A stretch of 53,507 nt of DNA from Psychromonas sp. SA13A (GTDB lineage: Bacteria > Pseudomonadota > Gammaproteobacteria > Enterobacterales > Psychromonadaceae), in assembly GCF_011378715.1 (NCBI RefSeq), contig NZ_WTKU01000026.1:1-53507 (forward strand), in the 5' to 3' direction. Of the stretch, positions 25,815-36,136 are shown piece by piece (positions within the stretch are counted from its first letter, which is position 1; every line of letters begins with the position of its first letter). The position numbers and the translations under genes were made by a program. The notes beneath the pieces were generated by a model. The model had not been told where the DNA came from. It searched no databases and saw only the letters and a program-made list of their open reading frames with translations.

Positions 25815-28625
25815 TTACTGTTCATCAAAACCAAGTGCTTCGTTCACTAATGCTTTTTGTTGCTTAACATGCAATGACATATAGCCTACTGCTGTTGATG
25901 CAGATGCTGCACGACCAGCGTACTGCAATGTTGCACCCGTTGGCATAACACCACGGAAGTTATGTTGACTACAGTACCAAGCCCCCTGGTTTTGTGGCTC
26001 TTCTTGACACCAAATAAAATCAGTTACATGTGCATATTGCTCAAGTAGATCATTGACTTCATCCGTTGGGAATGGGTAAAGCTGCTCTATACGAATAATG
26101 GCGACATGATCTAATTTTTCAGCACGGCGTTTTTCTAATAGTTCGTAGTAAACTTTACCGCTACAAAGAATAATACGCGTAACAGCTTCTGGGTCTAGCG
26201 CATCAACTTCACCAATTGCATTTAAGAATGTGCCTGATGCTAATTCATCTAAGCTAGAAACCGCTAATGGATGACGTAACAATGATTTAGGTGACATAAC
26301 AATTAATGGGCGACGCATTGAACGAATGACTTGGCGACGTAACATGTGATAAACCTGAGCAGGTGTTGAAGGAACACATACCTGCATATTATGCTCAGCA
26401 CATAATTGTAAAAAACGCTCTAAACGAGCTGATGAATGCTCTGGACCTTGACCTTCATAACCATGCGGTAATAAGACAGTTAGACCACACATACGGCCCC
26501 ACTTCTGTTCACCTGATGATAAGAATTGGTCAAATACAACTTGAGCACCATTTGCAAAGTCACCGAACTGTGCTTCCCAAATACATAAACCTTTAGGTGC
26601 ACCAGTAGAGTAACCGTATTCAAATGCTAATACCGCTTCTTCAGATAAAACTGAATCATAAACATCAAAATGACCTTGATCATCAGAGATATTTTGAAGA
26701 GGTGTATAACGTTTAGCTTCCGATTGCTCATGTAATACAGCATGACGATGGAAGAAGGTACCACGTGCAGAATCTTGACCGACTAAGCGAATATTATATT
26801 TAGAATCTAATAATGTTGCATAAGCTAAGTTTTCAGCAAAACCCCAGTCCAATAATTTTTCACCACGCGCCATTGCCTGGCGATCATTGTAGATCTTAGC
26901 AATACGTGAATGTTGTTTCTGATCTTCTGGGTAATGACTGATAGATTCAGCTAATTCAACTAAGCGTTGTTTTTGGAAACCCGCTTCGTACGATGCATGC
27001 CACTCATGTTTTAGGTAAGGAGACCAATCTATAGAATTGCCTTGCATAGATTGCCACTCTTTAACCACGCACTCACCATTATCTAAAGCGTCACGGTAAT
27101 CAGCAACAAGCTTTTTAGCAAAACCATCTGCAATCACACCTTCACTTTCTAGTTGTTTGCTGTAGATATCACGTGGAGTAGGATGTTTTTTGATTTTTTG
27201 GTACATCAATGGCTGTGTTGCACTTGGCTCATCTGCTTCGTTATGGCCATGACGGCGGTAACAAACTAAATCAATAACAACATCACGTTTGAATTTATTA
27301 CGGAAGTCGATTGCGATATGTGCCGCTTGCATTACTGCTTCAGGATCATCACCATTAACATGGAAAATTGGTGCTTGGACCATTTTAGCAATATCAGTAC
27401 AGTAACGAGTTGAGCGAGTATCTTCAGGATTTGAAGTAGTGAAACCAACTTGGTTGTTGATAACGATGCGGATAGTACCACTTACTTTAAATGCACGTGC
27501 TTGTGACATATTGAATGTCTCTTGCACAACACCTTGACCAGCAATTGCAGAGTCGCCGTGAATAGTGATAGGTAAAACACTTTCACCAATACTATTTAAA
27601 CGTTCTTGACGAGCACGAACCGAACCTAAGACTACAGGATTAACGATTTCTAAGTGTGAAGGGTTAAAAGCTAACGATAAATGTACATTGCCTTTAGCAG
27701 TTTTAAAATCACTACTAAAACCTTGGTGATATTTAACATCACTTGAACCATCTATATTTGCATGTTTACCTGCAAACTCATTGAACAAATCAGCGGGTTT
27801 TTTACCTAATACGTTAACTAATACGTTTAAACGACCACGGTGAGCCATTCCGATAACAACTTCATGTGCACCTTGCTCGCCAGAACGTCTAATGACTTCT
27901 TTAAGCATAGGAACAAAAGAATCACCACCTTCTAAAGAGAAACGTTTTGCACCAGGGAATTTAGATCCGATGTAACGTTCAAGGCCTTCTGCTGCAGTTA
28001 ACTCTTCTAAAAATCGATTTTTAGCTTCGTTGCTGAACGAAGGACGACTTTCACAAGACTCAATTCGGTTTTGGATCCAACGCTTTTCATCAGTGTTCGT
28101 GATGTGCATGTATTCCACACCTAACGAGCCACAATAAGTTCGTTTGAGTGATGCAATAAGATCCTTTAATACCATGGTTTCATTGCCAGTAGCAAAAGAA
28201 CCAACATTAAAGTTAGCATCTAAATCAGAACCAGTTAGTTCATGATAAAAAGGGTCTAACTCTTTAACAGATTCTGTTTTAACTAAACCCAGAGGATCTA
28301 AATTTGCAATTTCATGTCCTCGGTTGCGATAAGCACCGATCAGTTGTAAAACTTTGACTTGTTTTGCATCGTTGTGAACAGCACCATCAGGCGGTGTAAA
28401 ACATTTTGGCGCTTTCGCCGCATGCTTCATCTGTTCACGGATAATTGAATGACGCTCCTCAGGAGCGTCAGTCACACTTGGTAACTCATCAAAGACTTCA
28501 CGCCAATTAGCGTCCACAGCAAGTGGATCCTCTAAATACAATTCGTAAATGTCTTCGATATAAGTAGAATTTGCCCCGGAAAGATGCGATGAGGCTAACC
28601 AAGTTTCCATAACATTAGTTGGCAT
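25815..28625 (-). CDS. sucA: 2-oxoglutarate dehydrogenase E1
   Basis: The 936-residue thiamine-diphosphate enzyme decarboxylates 2-oxoglutarate. Visible blocks are an N-terminal E2-binding segment (SGANSTYIEDIYELYLEDP), VVIGMAHRGRLNVLVNVLGK, the HGDSAIAGQGVVQET region, a VCYRRHGHNEADEPS ThDP/Mg segment, and a C-terminal transketolase-like half with LFLQLCAEHNMQVCVPST seen as FLQLCAEHNMQV. Length is normal. It begins 52 bases after sdhB and continues the same operon. Confidence 0.98.
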   Translation of the reverse strand: MPTNVMETWLASSHLSGANSTYIEDIYELYLEDPLAVDANWREVFDELPSVTDAPEERHSIIREQMKHAAKAPKCFTPPDGAVHNDAKQVKVLQLIGAYRNRGHEIANLDPLGLVKTESVKELDPFYHELTGSDLDANFNVGSFATGNETMVLKDLIASLKRTYCGSLGVEYMHITNTDEKRWIQNRIESCESRPSFSNEAKNRFLEELTAAEGLERYIGSKFPGAKRFSLEGGDSFVPMLKEVIRRSGEQGAHEVVIGMAHRGRLNVLVNVLGKKPADLFNEFAGKHANIDGSSDVKYHQGFSSDFKTAKGNVHLSLAFNPSHLEIVNPVVLGSVRARQERLNSIGESVLPITIHGDSAIAGQGVVQETFNMSQARAFKVSGTIRIVINNQVGFTTSNPEDTRSTRYCTDIAKMVQAPIFHVNGDDPEAVMQAAHIAIDFRNKFKRDVVIDLVCYRRHGHNEADEPSATQPLMYQKIKKHPTPRDIYSKQLESEGVIADGFAKKLVADYRDALDNGECVVKEWQSMQGNSIDWSPYLKHEWHASYEAGFQKQRLVELAESISHYPEDQKQHSRIAKIYNDRQAMARGEKLLDWGFAENLAYATLLDSKYNIRLVGQDSARGTFFHRHAVLHEQSEAKRYTPLQNISDDQGHFDVYDSVLSEEAVLAFEYGYSTGAPKGLCIWEAQFGDFANGAQVVFDQFLSSGEQKWGRMCGLTVLLPHGYEGQGPEHSSARLERFLQLCAEHNMQVCVPSTPAQVYHMLRRQVIRSMRRPLIVMSPKSLLRHPLAVSSLDELASGTFLNAIGEVDALDPEAVTRIILCSGKVYYELLEKRRAEKLDHVAIIRIEQLYPFPTDEVNDLLEQYAHVTDFIWCQEEPQNQGAWYCSQHNFRGVMPTGATLQYAGRAASASTAVGYMSLHVKQQKALVNEALGFDEQ

Positions 28626-28676
28626 TAAAATTCCTTATTCTTTATTAATGTTTAATTAATAATATTTATTTAGTAA

Positions 28677-29390
28677 TTAAACCGCGCGTTGTAATAACAT
28701 AGATTTAATTTTACCAATCGCTTTGGTTGGGTTTAATCCTTTCGGACAAACACTCACGCAGTTCATGATACTGTGACAACGAAAAACACTGAAAGCATCA
28801 TCTAAATTCGACAAGCGTTCTTCTGTTGCACTATCTCGACTATCGATAAGGAAACGGTATGCAGCTAATAAACCAGCTGGACCGATAAACTTATCAGGGT
28901 TCCACCAGAATGAAGGACAAGAGGTTGAACAACAAGCACATAAAATACACTCGTATAAACCATCTAATTTTTCACGCTCTTCTGGAGATTGTTTGAACTC
29001 TCCAGCAGGCGGTATAGTGCCATCTGTAATTAAAAATGGCTTTACTTTTTCATACTGAGTATAAAATTGTGTCATATCGATCACTAAATCACGTACCACT
29101 GGTAAACCAGGTAGTGGACGAAGCACAATTTTTCCAGCAGAAAGTAAATCAGAAAGAGGTGTAATACACGCCAATCCATTTTTACCATTAATATTTAAAC
29201 CATCACTACCACACACACCTTCACGGCATGAACGACGGAATGACAATGACTTATCTTGCTCTTTTAATGCAATCAAAGCATCAAGCACCATCATGTCAGA
29301 ACCTTCAGGTATTTCTAATGACATCTCTTTCATTGAAGGTTTGTCATCAACATCAGGGTTGTAGCGATAAACAGAAAATGTAACATTCAT
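28677..29390 (-). CDS. sdhB: Succinate dehydrogenase iron-sulfur subunit
   Basis: The 237-residue protein has the 2Fe-2S ligands in CREGVCGSDG (near residue 55) and the 4Fe-4S and 3Fe-4S ligands in CILCACCSTSCPSFWW (near 147) and CHSIMNCVSVCPKGLNP (near 205). It passes electrons from SdhA to quinone. It starts 14 bases after sdhA. Confidence 0.98.
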   Translation of the reverse strand: MNVTFSVYRYNPDVDDKPSMKEMSLEIPEGSDMMVLDALIALKEQDKSLSFRRSCREGVCGSDGLNINGKNGLACITPLSDLLSAGKIVLRPLPGLPVVRDLVIDMTQFYTQYEKVKPFLITDGTIPPAGEFKQSPEEREKLDGLYECILCACCSTSCPSFWWNPDKFIGPAGLLAAYRFLIDSRDSATEERLSNLDDAFSVFRCHSIMNCVSVCPKGLNPTKAIGKIKSMLLQRAV

Positions 29391-29404
29391 ATTATAAAAC
29401 CTTC

Positions 29405-31171
29405 TTAGTAAACACGTGCTTTAGGTGGGAAAGCTTCACGTAGTACTGGCGCCATATTAACGTCACGTTTACACATACTTTCTGTTTCAGGATTGAAGAT
29501 ACTATGGTGTAGCCAATTTGCATCATCTCGATCAGGGAAGTCAAAACGACTATGGGCACCACGACTTTCAGTACGGAAGTTTGCCGCTAAAGCAGTTGAA
29601 AAAGCAGTTTCCATTAAGTTGTCTAATTCTAAACACTCAATACGGTTAGTATTAAACTCGCTACTCTTATCGCCTAACTTAGCATTGTTCAAACGTTCAC
29701 GTAAAACGCGTAACTCGGCAAGCCCTTCAGCCATTGCATCACCGTCTCTAAATACTGAGAAGTTGTTTTGCATACATTGTTGTAGGTCTTTACGAATTTG
29801 ATCAGGACACTCTGTACCTGTGCCTTTTTCCCAGCGATTGAAACGTGCTAAAGAAGCTTCAATATTTTCTTCAGTTGGTGGCTTAGCTGTATTTTCTTTG
29901 GTTAATACTTTACCAAGATGTTTACCCGCAGCACGACCAAATACGATTAAATCAAGTAATGAGTTACCACCTAATCGGTTTGCACCATGAACAGATACAC
30001 TTGCAATTTCACCCACCGCAAATAAACCTTTCACTTCAACATCTTTACCATTTTCATCTAGTTTTAACACTTGACCGTTAACGGTAGTTGGTACGCCACC
30101 CATCATGTAATGACAAGTAGGGATGATTGGAATCGGTTCATGTACAGGATCAACATGAGCAAACGTACGTGATAATTCACAGATACCCGGTAAACGCGTT
30201 TCTAATACATCTTTACCAAGGTGATCAAGTTTCAATTTAATGTGCGTGCCCCAAGGACCTTCACAACCACGACCTTCACGAATTTCAATCATGATTGAAC
30301 GAGCAACAACATCACGACCGGCTAAATCTTTAGCATTTGGCGCGTAACGCTCCATGAAACGTTCACCATCTTTATTTAAAAGATAACCACCTTCACCACG
30401 ACACCCTTCTGTTACCAGAACACCTGCACCAGCAATACCGGTTGGGTGGAACTGCCACATTTCCATATCTTGTACCGGTACACCAGCACGTAATGCCATA
30501 CCAACACCGTCACCAGTATTAATGTGAGCATTAGTTGTTGAAGCATAAATACGCCCTGCTCCACCAGTTGCGAGTACCGTTGCTTGTGCTCTAAACACAC
30601 AAACTTCGCCACTTTCAATATCAATAGCAGTACAACCAACAACATCACCATCATCATTTTTCAATAAATCCAGCGCGTACCATTCAGAGAAAATGGTGGT
30701 TTTATTTTTAATATTTTGTTGGTAAAGCGTATGCAACAATGCATGACCTGTACGGTCAGCAGCAGCTGCAGTTCTAGCAGCTTGCTCGCCACCAAACTCT
30801 TTAGATTGACCACCAAAAGGACGTTGATATACTGAACCGTCTTCGAAACGAGAAAATGGTAAGCCCATATTTTCAAGTTCACGAACAGCATCGGGTCCTT
30901 CATTACACATAAACTCGATAGCATCTTGATCACCGATAAAGTCAGAACCTTTAACTGTATCGTACATATGCCATTGCCAGTTATCTGCATGTGCATTACC
31001 TAGCGCTACTGTAATACCACCTTGAGCAGATACAGTATGAGAACGCGTTGGAAATACTTTAGTAATCAACGCACAACTTTTGCCTTCTTGCGAAATAGAT
31101 AATGCCGCGCGCATACCTGCACCACCAGCACCAATAACAATCGCATCAAATTCACGAATAGGTAAACTCAC
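29405..31171 (-). CDS. sdhA: Succinate dehydrogenase flavoprotein subunit
   Basis: The 588-residue protein has an FAD-binding start ([14 protein letters not shown]), the histidine that bonds FAD covalently in [10 protein letters not shown] (H45), and the substrate-binding [10 protein letters not shown] block near 350. It oxidises succinate to fumarate. The start codon is GTG, placed directly after the sdhD stop, with GGGGTG upstream, so it is coupled to sdhD. Confidence 0.98.
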   Translation of the reverse strand: MSLPIREFDAIVIGAGGAGMRAALSISQEGKSCALITKVFPTRSHTVSAQGGITVALGNAHADNWQWHMYDTVKGSDFIGDQDAIEFMCNEGPDAVRELENMGLPFSRFEDGSVYQRPFGGQSKEFGGEQAARTAAAADRTGHALLHTLYQQNIKNKTTIFSEWYALDLLKNDDGDVVGCTAIDIESGEVCVFRAQATVLATGGAGRIYASTTNAHINTGDGVGMALRAGVPVQDMEMWQFHPTGIAGAGVLVTEGCRGEGGYLLNKDGERFMERYAPNAKDLAGRDVVARSIMIEIREGRGCEGPWGTHIKLKLDHLGKDVLETRLPGICELSRTFAHVDPVHEPIPIIPTCHYMMGGVPTTVNGQVLKLDENGKDVEVKGLFAVGEIASVSVHGANRLGGNSLLDLIVFGRAAGKHLGKVLTKENTAKPPTEENIEASLARFNRWEKGTGTECPDQIRKDLQQCMQNNFSVFRDGDAMAEGLAELRVLRERLNNAKLGDKSSEFNTNRIECLELDNLMETAFSTALAANFRTESRGAHSRFDFPDRDDANWLHHSIFNPETESMCKRDVNMAPVLREAFPPKARVY

Positions 31172-31516
31172 TTAAACACCCCACAAAATTACAAAACCAA
31201 AAATAACGTAAGCAAATGCAACTGTTGTTAACACAAACTGTAATGTGCCACGTAATAAAGTACATTTAACGTAATCTGTTAAAACTTGCCAAATACCAAT
31301 CCATGCATGAACCAGCATTGCCACTAATGCCATTAACGTAAATACTTTTGTTAATGTTAGAGAGAAAAAGCCTGTCCAAACTTGATAAGTAATATCAGCA
31401 GATGCAACAAAGCCTACAAGATATAAAATGTAGGCTAATAAAATAACTGCACTGGCGCGTAATAATATGTAATCGTGGACGCCGCTCCGTCCGAAAGTAC
31501 CTGCAACCTTTACCAT
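31172..31516 (-). CDS. sdhD: Succinate dehydrogenase membrane anchor subunit D
   Basis: The 114-residue protein has three transmembrane helices and the GRSGVHDYILLRASAV opening typical of SdhD. HAWIGIWQVLTDYVK carries the haem-side histidine region. It overlaps sdhC by seven bases and abuts sdhA. Confidence 0.95.
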   Translation of the reverse strand: MVKVAGTFGRSGVHDYILLRASAVILLAYILYLVGFVASADITYQVWTGFFSLTLTKVFTLMALVAMLVHAWIGIWQVLTDYVKCTLLRGTLQFVLTTVAFAYVIFGFVILWGV

Positions 31517-31884
31517 ACTAAAATCCCCGCTAATATTGATAATACAGCAGTAAGGCCAAAGCCTACTTTTGCACTAAGTGATGCACTGTCCAATTCTTCC
31601 CAGTACCCTAAATCTTGAATCATATGCCTAACACCAAATACGGCATGGTAAGCAAGACCTGTTAATGATCCCCAGAAAACAAATTCAACGATAAACAAGT
31701 CTAAATAACCTTGTACACTTTGAAAATCTTGAGCTGACGATAACGAACAGTTTAGGAGGGTAAGGAATATTGCTAATGCAATAAAAACGATGATCCCAGA
31801 AACACGATGCAGTATTGAGGCTGTAGCAGTAATGGGGAATTTAACCGTGGATAGGTCTAAATTTTTAGGTCTCTCTTTGCGCAC
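31510..31884 (-). CDS. sdhC: Succinate dehydrogenase cytochrome b556 subunit C
   Basis: The 124-residue protein starts RPKNLDLSTVKFPITATASILHRVSG, with the SILHRVSG haem and quinone motif; three helices follow, and YHAVFGVRHMIQDLG carries the haem-ligand histidine. The start is GTG, with AAGAGA upstream. It is the first gene of the eight-gene operon. Confidence 0.96.
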   Translation of the reverse strand: MRKERPKNLDLSTVKFPITATASILHRVSGIIVFIALAIFLTLLNCSLSSAQDFQSVQGYLDLFIVEFVFWGSLTGLAYHAVFGVRHMIQDLGYWEELDSASLSAKVGFGLTAVLSILAGILVW

Positions 31885-31995
31885 AATTTATCTCTTTATG
31901 ATGGCTAAAAGTTAGGGGTTGTTTTACGGGCTCTATTGTTAGCACAATGTTAATGCATTGTAACATCGAAACGCATTTTTTTGTGATCTAAGCAC

Positions 31996-32043
31996 GGTAA
32001 AATTTTCAATTGAGCAATAAATAACTCAATTGAAAATTTTACC
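31996..32043. repeat. Perfect 19-bp inverted repeat in the sdhC leader
   Basis: 31996-32014 is the exact reverse complement of 32025-32043, with a ten-base loop. It lies about 30 bases downstream of the proposed sdhC -10 element, so the RNA would begin with a long hairpin about 110 bases ahead of the sdhC start. No T-run follows in either direction. Confidence 0.8.
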
Positions 32044-32078
32044 CACCCAATCCTTAAGATATCAGAGGCTTGAAAGAA

Positions 32079-32087
32079 ATTATAGCA
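32079..32087 (-). promoter_or_regulatory. sdhC: Extended -10 promoter for sdhC
   Basis: TGCTATAAT on the minus strand (TATAAT at 32079-32084) is a full extended -10 match. No good -35 lies 17 bases upstream, which fits an activator-dependent or extended -10 promoter. Confidence 0.55.
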
Positions 32088-32155
32088 CTTTGGATTATTA
32101 AAGATTTTATCGAATATTTGTTGCGATCTTAACCCGCAAAGTTGTAATGTTAGAT

Positions 32156-32184
32156 TTGACAAGGTCAAATTTTGACTGTAAAAA
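32156..32184 (+). promoter_or_regulatory. gltA: Likely gltA promoter
   Basis: TTGACA (32156-32161) and TAAAAA (32179-32184) are 17 bases apart. The -35 overlaps the 6-3-6 palindrome TTTGACAAGGTCAAA (32155-32169), a possible operator. The leader to the gltA ATG is about 90 bases. Confidence 0.5.
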
Positions 32185-32281
32185 TGTGTCACCAAAAAAG
32201 CATGTTTATAAAAAGAAGAATACAAAAAGAGTACAAAGAATTATAAAAATATAAATAATTTTTAAAACAAGGGAGAAAATA

Positions 32282-33559
32282 ATGTCGGACAAAGTCGCAA
32301 TACTTCACTTACCAGGACAAGATCCTGTTGAACTACCTATCTTTAGTGGAACAGCTGGTAATGATGTCATTGATATTCGTAGCTTAGGAAAAACAGGCTA
32401 CTTCACTTACGACCCTGGTTTCCTTGCAACAGCCTCTTGTGAGTCTGCAATAACGTTCATTGACGGTGATAAAGGAATTTTATTACACCGAGGTTATGCT
32501 ATCGATGATTTAGCATACAAATCAGATTATTTAGAAGTTTGTTATTTATTACTAAACGGTCAACTACCTACTGAAAAAGAATTTGCCAAGTTCAAACACA
32601 CTGTACTTCATCATACAATGTTACATGAACAACTCGTCGCATTTTACCGAGGCTTCCGTCGTGACTCTCATCCAATGGCAATTATGGTTGGTGTAGTAGG
32701 TGCTTTATCAGCTTTCTACCATGACTCCTTAGATATTACAAATGAGTCATGTCGTGAAATAGCTGCATTCCGTCTTATTTCAAAAATGCCAACTTTAGCG
32801 GCAATGAGTTACAAATATTCTATAGGTCAACCCTTCATGTATCCGGATAACACATTATCTTATTCCGGTAATTTCTTGAAGATGATGTTTGGTATTCCAT
32901 GTGAAGAATATGTTGTTAATCCAGTACTAGAAAGTGCAATGGATAAAATATTAATTCTTCATGCTGACCATGAACAAAATGCATCAACCTCTACAGTTCG
33001 TTTAGCAGGTTCATCTGGTGCGAACCCATTCGCATGTATTGCAGCGGGTATTGCTTCTTTATGGGGCCCTGCACATGGCGGCGCTAACGAAGCATGTTTA
33101 GAAATGCTAGAAGAAATTGGCACTGTAGATCGTATTCCTGAGTTCGTTGCAAGAGCGAAGGATAAAGATGACCCATTCCGTTTAATGGGCTTTGGACACC
33201 GTGTTTATAAAAACCATGATCCACGAGCTACGGTAATGCGTAAAACATGTCATGAAGTATTAGATGATCTAAAAATTGATGACCCACTACTAGATGTTGC
33301 AATGGAACTAGAGCGTATTGCGCTTGAAGACCCTTACTTCATCGAGAAAAAACTCTACCCTAATGTAGACTTCTACTCAGGTATTGTTTTACGTGCGATG
33401 GGTATTCCACGTACTATGTTTACAGTGATATTCGCTGTTGCTCGTACTATTGGTTGGATTTCACATTGGAAAGAAATGTTAGATCAACCTGGACAAAAAA
33501 TTGGTCGTCCTCGTCAAATGTACACGGGTGAAGTTGATTTACATTACCCTGACAAATAA
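32282..33559 (+). CDS. gltA: Citrate synthase (type II)
   Basis: The 425-residue protein condenses oxaloacetate and acetyl-CoA. Active-site blocks are [25 protein letters not shown] and [15 protein letters not shown]; the catalytic aspartate is in YPNVDFYSG. The N-terminal domain is of the hexameric, NADH-sensitive Gram-negative type. AGGGAG precedes the ATG. It is divergent from sdhCDAB-sucABCD, so one region can control the whole oxidative branch. Confidence 0.98.
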   Translation: MSDKVAILHLPGQDPVELPIFSGTAGNDVIDIRSLGKTGYFTYDPGFLATASCESAITFIDGDKGILLHRGYAIDDLAYKSDYLEVCYLLLNGQLPTEKEFAKFKHTVLHHTMLHEQLVAFYRGFRRDSHPMAIMVGVVGALSAFYHDSLDITNESCREIAAFRLISKMPTLAAMSYKYSIGQPFMYPDNTLSYSGNFLKMMFGIPCEEYVVNPVLESAMDKILILHADHEQNASTSTVRLAGSSGANPFACIAAGIASLWGPAHGGANEACLEMLEEIGTVDRIPEFVARAKDKDDPFRLMGFGHRVYKNHDPRATVMRKTCHEVLDDLKIDDPLLDVAMELERIALEDPYFIEKKLYPNVDFYSGIVLRAMGIPRTMFTVIFAVARTIGWISHWKEMLDQPGQKIGRPRQMYTGEVDLHYPDK

Positions 33560-33639
33560 TACGACCAGTTCATTACACTTAATGGCATGACTTAGTAGCA
33601 CCACTACAAGTCATACCCATTGGCAAAGTGAATAATAAT

Positions 33640-33700
33640 GAGGGTATACAGTAGTTAACAGGTTTCATAACCTTTAATTATCTGTATACCCTCTTTTTTT
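33640..33700 (+). terminator. gltA terminator
   Basis: A perfect 12-bp stem (33640-33651 with 33682-33693) with a 30-base loop is followed by seven T residues. Its T-run touches the stop codon of the converging gene at 33699. Confidence 0.8.
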
Positions 33701-34301
33701 AAAGCTGTTTTGACCATTGAAGTAGCTTTTTCTTTGGATACTTCTTCATTATTTCTCGTTGAATTTGTAAACAACAACCATTACTCGAATTATTCAACTT
33801 AAGTAATCTGCGTGCATATAACGCCCTCGCAATGTCGTAACTTTTCACTGTAAAATATTTTAGTACGTAGGCTGCCGCATAAGCTTCAATTTTAATTACA
33901 TCTATTTGCTTATCGTTTTTATTAAAATTAATACTATTTTCAAAGTCATTTACATGTGCAAGCCCATGAATAAGAAAAGTATATTTATAAGCTTCATTTA
34001 TATAACGAACATCTAAATCAGTGCTGTAGGGAATGATTTCACTTTGAATGAATATGATAGATTTAACTTCATTATTGAATTTATAGAATGTTGTCACACT
34101 GCCTTTAATATCATCACAATTACTAATGCTATTAAATGTAATTTTTGAATGTAAAATACCATCAAATTTAATTCGATGTCTTATCATCAAGTCTGGAGAT
34201 GGGATACTTAAATCAGGTGTTATAACAATAGTCACTTGCCCTTTTTCTTCTTCTTTTTGCTTTCTAACTTCAAACAAGTTTTCGTAATCGATTACACTCA
34301 T
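33699..34301 (-). CDS. Metalloprotease-like protein lacking the catalytic glutamate
   Basis: The 200-residue protein is numbered from the ATG at 34301, which has AAGG eight bases ahead. The central LIHGLAHVNDFEN (residues 111-123) followed by IKIEAYAAAYVL (137-148) resembles the HExxH plus downstream glutamate layout of small zinc peptidases such as the ImmA/IrrE type. The first glutamate of HExxH is glycine here, so the zinc ligands could remain while catalysis is unlikely. No signal peptide is seen, so it should be cytoplasmic. I recognise no named family. Its codon use is more AT-rich than that of gltA. Confidence 0.6.
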   Translation of the reverse strand: MSVIDYENLFEVRKQKEEEKGQVTIVITPDLSIPSPDLMIRHRIKFDGILHSKITFNSISNCDDIKGSVTTFYKFNNEVKSIIFIQSEIIPYSTDLDVRYINEAYKYTFLIHGLAHVNDFENSINFNKNDKQIDVIKIEAYAAAYVLKYFTVKSYDIARALYARRLLKLNNSSNGCCLQIQREIMKKYPKKKLLQWSKQL

Positions 34302-34601
34302 CAATTTGACCTTAATTTTTTAAAATGTGATAAATTTAAATGCTAATTCAATACACGATAACAAATAAAATAGTTAAATGTCTGAAAACCCGATTTATTG
34401 AGTAAACAACAGCTAACTGTAAAGTGATTACCTTTTTGATTACCTAAAAAAACAGCTAATAAAAAAGGTAGCCTAAGTACCGTTATGGGTCTTAATCTAT
34501 TAAAATCATGTAAAATGTCAGACTCTCAAATAATTACCGCCGTTATTTAAAACCTGATTAAGCTAGCTTTAATTACTTTTCCCAAAACATCTAGAGAACT
34601 T

Positions 34602-35312
34602 ATGCCAAAACAACTCACCGCATTATCCATTGACTCTATTCAATTCCCCGATCCCAACAATGCGTTAGATGATCCAGAAGGACTACTAGCAATCGGTGGT
34701 GACTTATCACCCGAACGACTGCTTAATGCCTATCAACATGCTATTTTCCCTTGGTTTTCCGATGGCGAGCCTATTCTATGGTGGAGTCCTGCTGAAAGAG
34801 CCGTGATCCAACCACAGCAAGTACATATAAGTAAAAGCATGGCAAAATTTATTCGCCAAACCTCACTTACGATCACCGTTAACCATCGTTTTAAAGATGT
34901 CGTTACAGCCTGTGCACAACCTCGTAAAAAGCAAGCTGAAACGTGGATCAGCCCTGCAATCCAATCGGCCTATTATCAGTTACATTTACGCGGCGTCGCA
35001 CATTCAGTGGAAGTTTGGGATCAAGGTCAATTAGTGGGTGGATTATATGGGGTCAATGTAGGTGCCATTTTTTGTGGTGAGTCGATGTTCCATCAACAAA
35101 CAAATGCATCAAAACTTGCTTTTATTGCTTTGAGCCAACATTTTTCACGCTTTCAAGGGCAATTAATAGACTGCCAAATGATGACAGAGCATTTACAAAG
35201 TTTAGGGGTAACTGCGAACACTCGGCTAGCGTTCATCAAACAACTCGACCAATATAAAGGAACAACTATTAATTCAACTTGCTGGGATAAACAGACTATT
35301 TACCTAAAATAA
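34602..35312 (+). CDS. aat: Leucyl/phenylalanyl-tRNA--protein transferase
   Basis: The 236-residue protein adds Leu or Phe to N-terminal Arg or Lys of proteins and so marks them for ClpAP (N-end rule). Characteristic blocks are FPDPNNALDDPEGLLAIGGDLSPERLLNAY, taken as LDDPEGLLAIGGDLS; IFPWFSDGEPILWWSP; and GGLYGVNVGAIFCGESMFH. The frequent partner bpt is not downstream. Confidence 0.97.
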   Translation: MPKQLTALSIDSIQFPDPNNALDDPEGLLAIGGDLSPERLLNAYQHAIFPWFSDGEPILWWSPAERAVIQPQQVHISKSMAKFIRQTSLTITVNHRFKDVVTACAQPRKKQAETWISPAIQSAYYQLHLRGVAHSVEVWDQGQLVGGLYGVNVGAIFCGESMFHQQTNASKLAFIALSQHFSRFQGQLIDCQMMTEHLQSLGVTANTRLAFIKQLDQYKGTTINSTCWDKQTIYLK

Positions 35313-35528
35313 ACGCAATTTATATACGCGTTCAAGTTTTTGTAACTAAAAAATAGAGTTGGACTTAAAACTGACGTTTATGTACAAAGTGTGAAATTAA
35401 ACTGATGTGAAGTTTAGAGACAAAGGTAATACAAATAAGTTAGATGGTATTATTTAAAAGGTCTTAGGCGCTGCCACACTGTTTGTATTACAGTATCTTT
35501 AAGGCTTAATCTAGATTTAAATAAACCT

Positions 35529-35553
35529 AAAACGTGCCAAATTAGCACGTTTT
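35529..35553. terminator. Bidirectional terminator between aat and the CBS gene
   Basis: A perfect 9-bp stem (AAAACGTGC at 35529-35537 with 35545-35553) has A- and T-runs on both arms. It serves two converging genes. Confidence 0.75.
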
Positions 35554-35593
35554 ATATGCACTACAACTGATAAATATTAAATAATCGCTAATA

Positions 35594-35998
35594 TTAGTTT
35601 TGTTGTAATTGTGACTTGATTGCACCCAGTACAACTTTTCTAGTGATCAAACCAACATAAATATTATCCTCGTCTAACACAGGATACATTTTCGGTTTTT
35701 CGTGGATCATCTTCTGTGCCAAATCTAGAATGCTTAGCGTCGAAGGGATACTCAAAGGTGCATCAGACATAACGTCTTCAACCAATGCAGCATGTTCATG
35801 GTAGTAACTCGCTTCAATTAACTTAGCAAGGCAATCCTGCTCAGATAACCAACCTACTACATGTCCCGTCTCATCAATAACAGGCCCGCCGATTAAATTA
35901 GATAATAATAATTTATCAACAGCCGCTTCTAAATTCATTCCTTTTGTGAATGCAATGCTTTTACCTGTCATAAACTGCTTAACTTGTAAATTTTTCAT
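35594..35998 (-). CDS. Two-CBS-domain protein
   Basis: The 134-residue protein is almost entirely a pair of CBS domains (VKQFMTGKSIAFTKGM, then GPVIDETGHVVGWLSEQD; VEDVMSDAPLSIPSTLS, then YPVLDEDNIYVGLITR). Such stand-alone pairs bind adenine nucleotides and act as energy sensors on partner proteins. The start at 35998 follows AAGGAG; a longer frame adds 16 non-conserved residues. The partner is unknown. Confidence 0.88.
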   Translation of the reverse strand: MKNLQVKQFMTGKSIAFTKGMNLEAAVDKLLLSNLIGGPVIDETGHVVGWLSEQDCLAKLIEASYYHEHAALVEDVMSDAPLSIPSTLSILDLAQKMIHEKPKMYPVLDEDNIYVGLITRKVVLGAIKSQLQQN

Positions 35999-36136
35999 TA
36001 TATTCAGCTCCTTGTATTTGAACATATCCTTTGCCCGACACTTCAATCTAACCCTTTTTTAAAAGAAAGTCGATATTTGAAATAACATTATATGCTAAAC
36101 TATTTCCTTTATATTTCATTAGCAAAGGGTTTCGAT

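Noticed and set aside
25112..25867. 251-codon plus-strand open frame
   Set aside because: It is the reverse of the Ala/Glu-rich sucB gene; the Ser/Ala-rich product is a shadow.
31950..32225. 91-codon minus-strand open frame in the sdhC/gltA gap
   Set aside because: It covers the proposed promoters and the 19-bp hairpin, has no ribosome site, and shows no protein-like composition.
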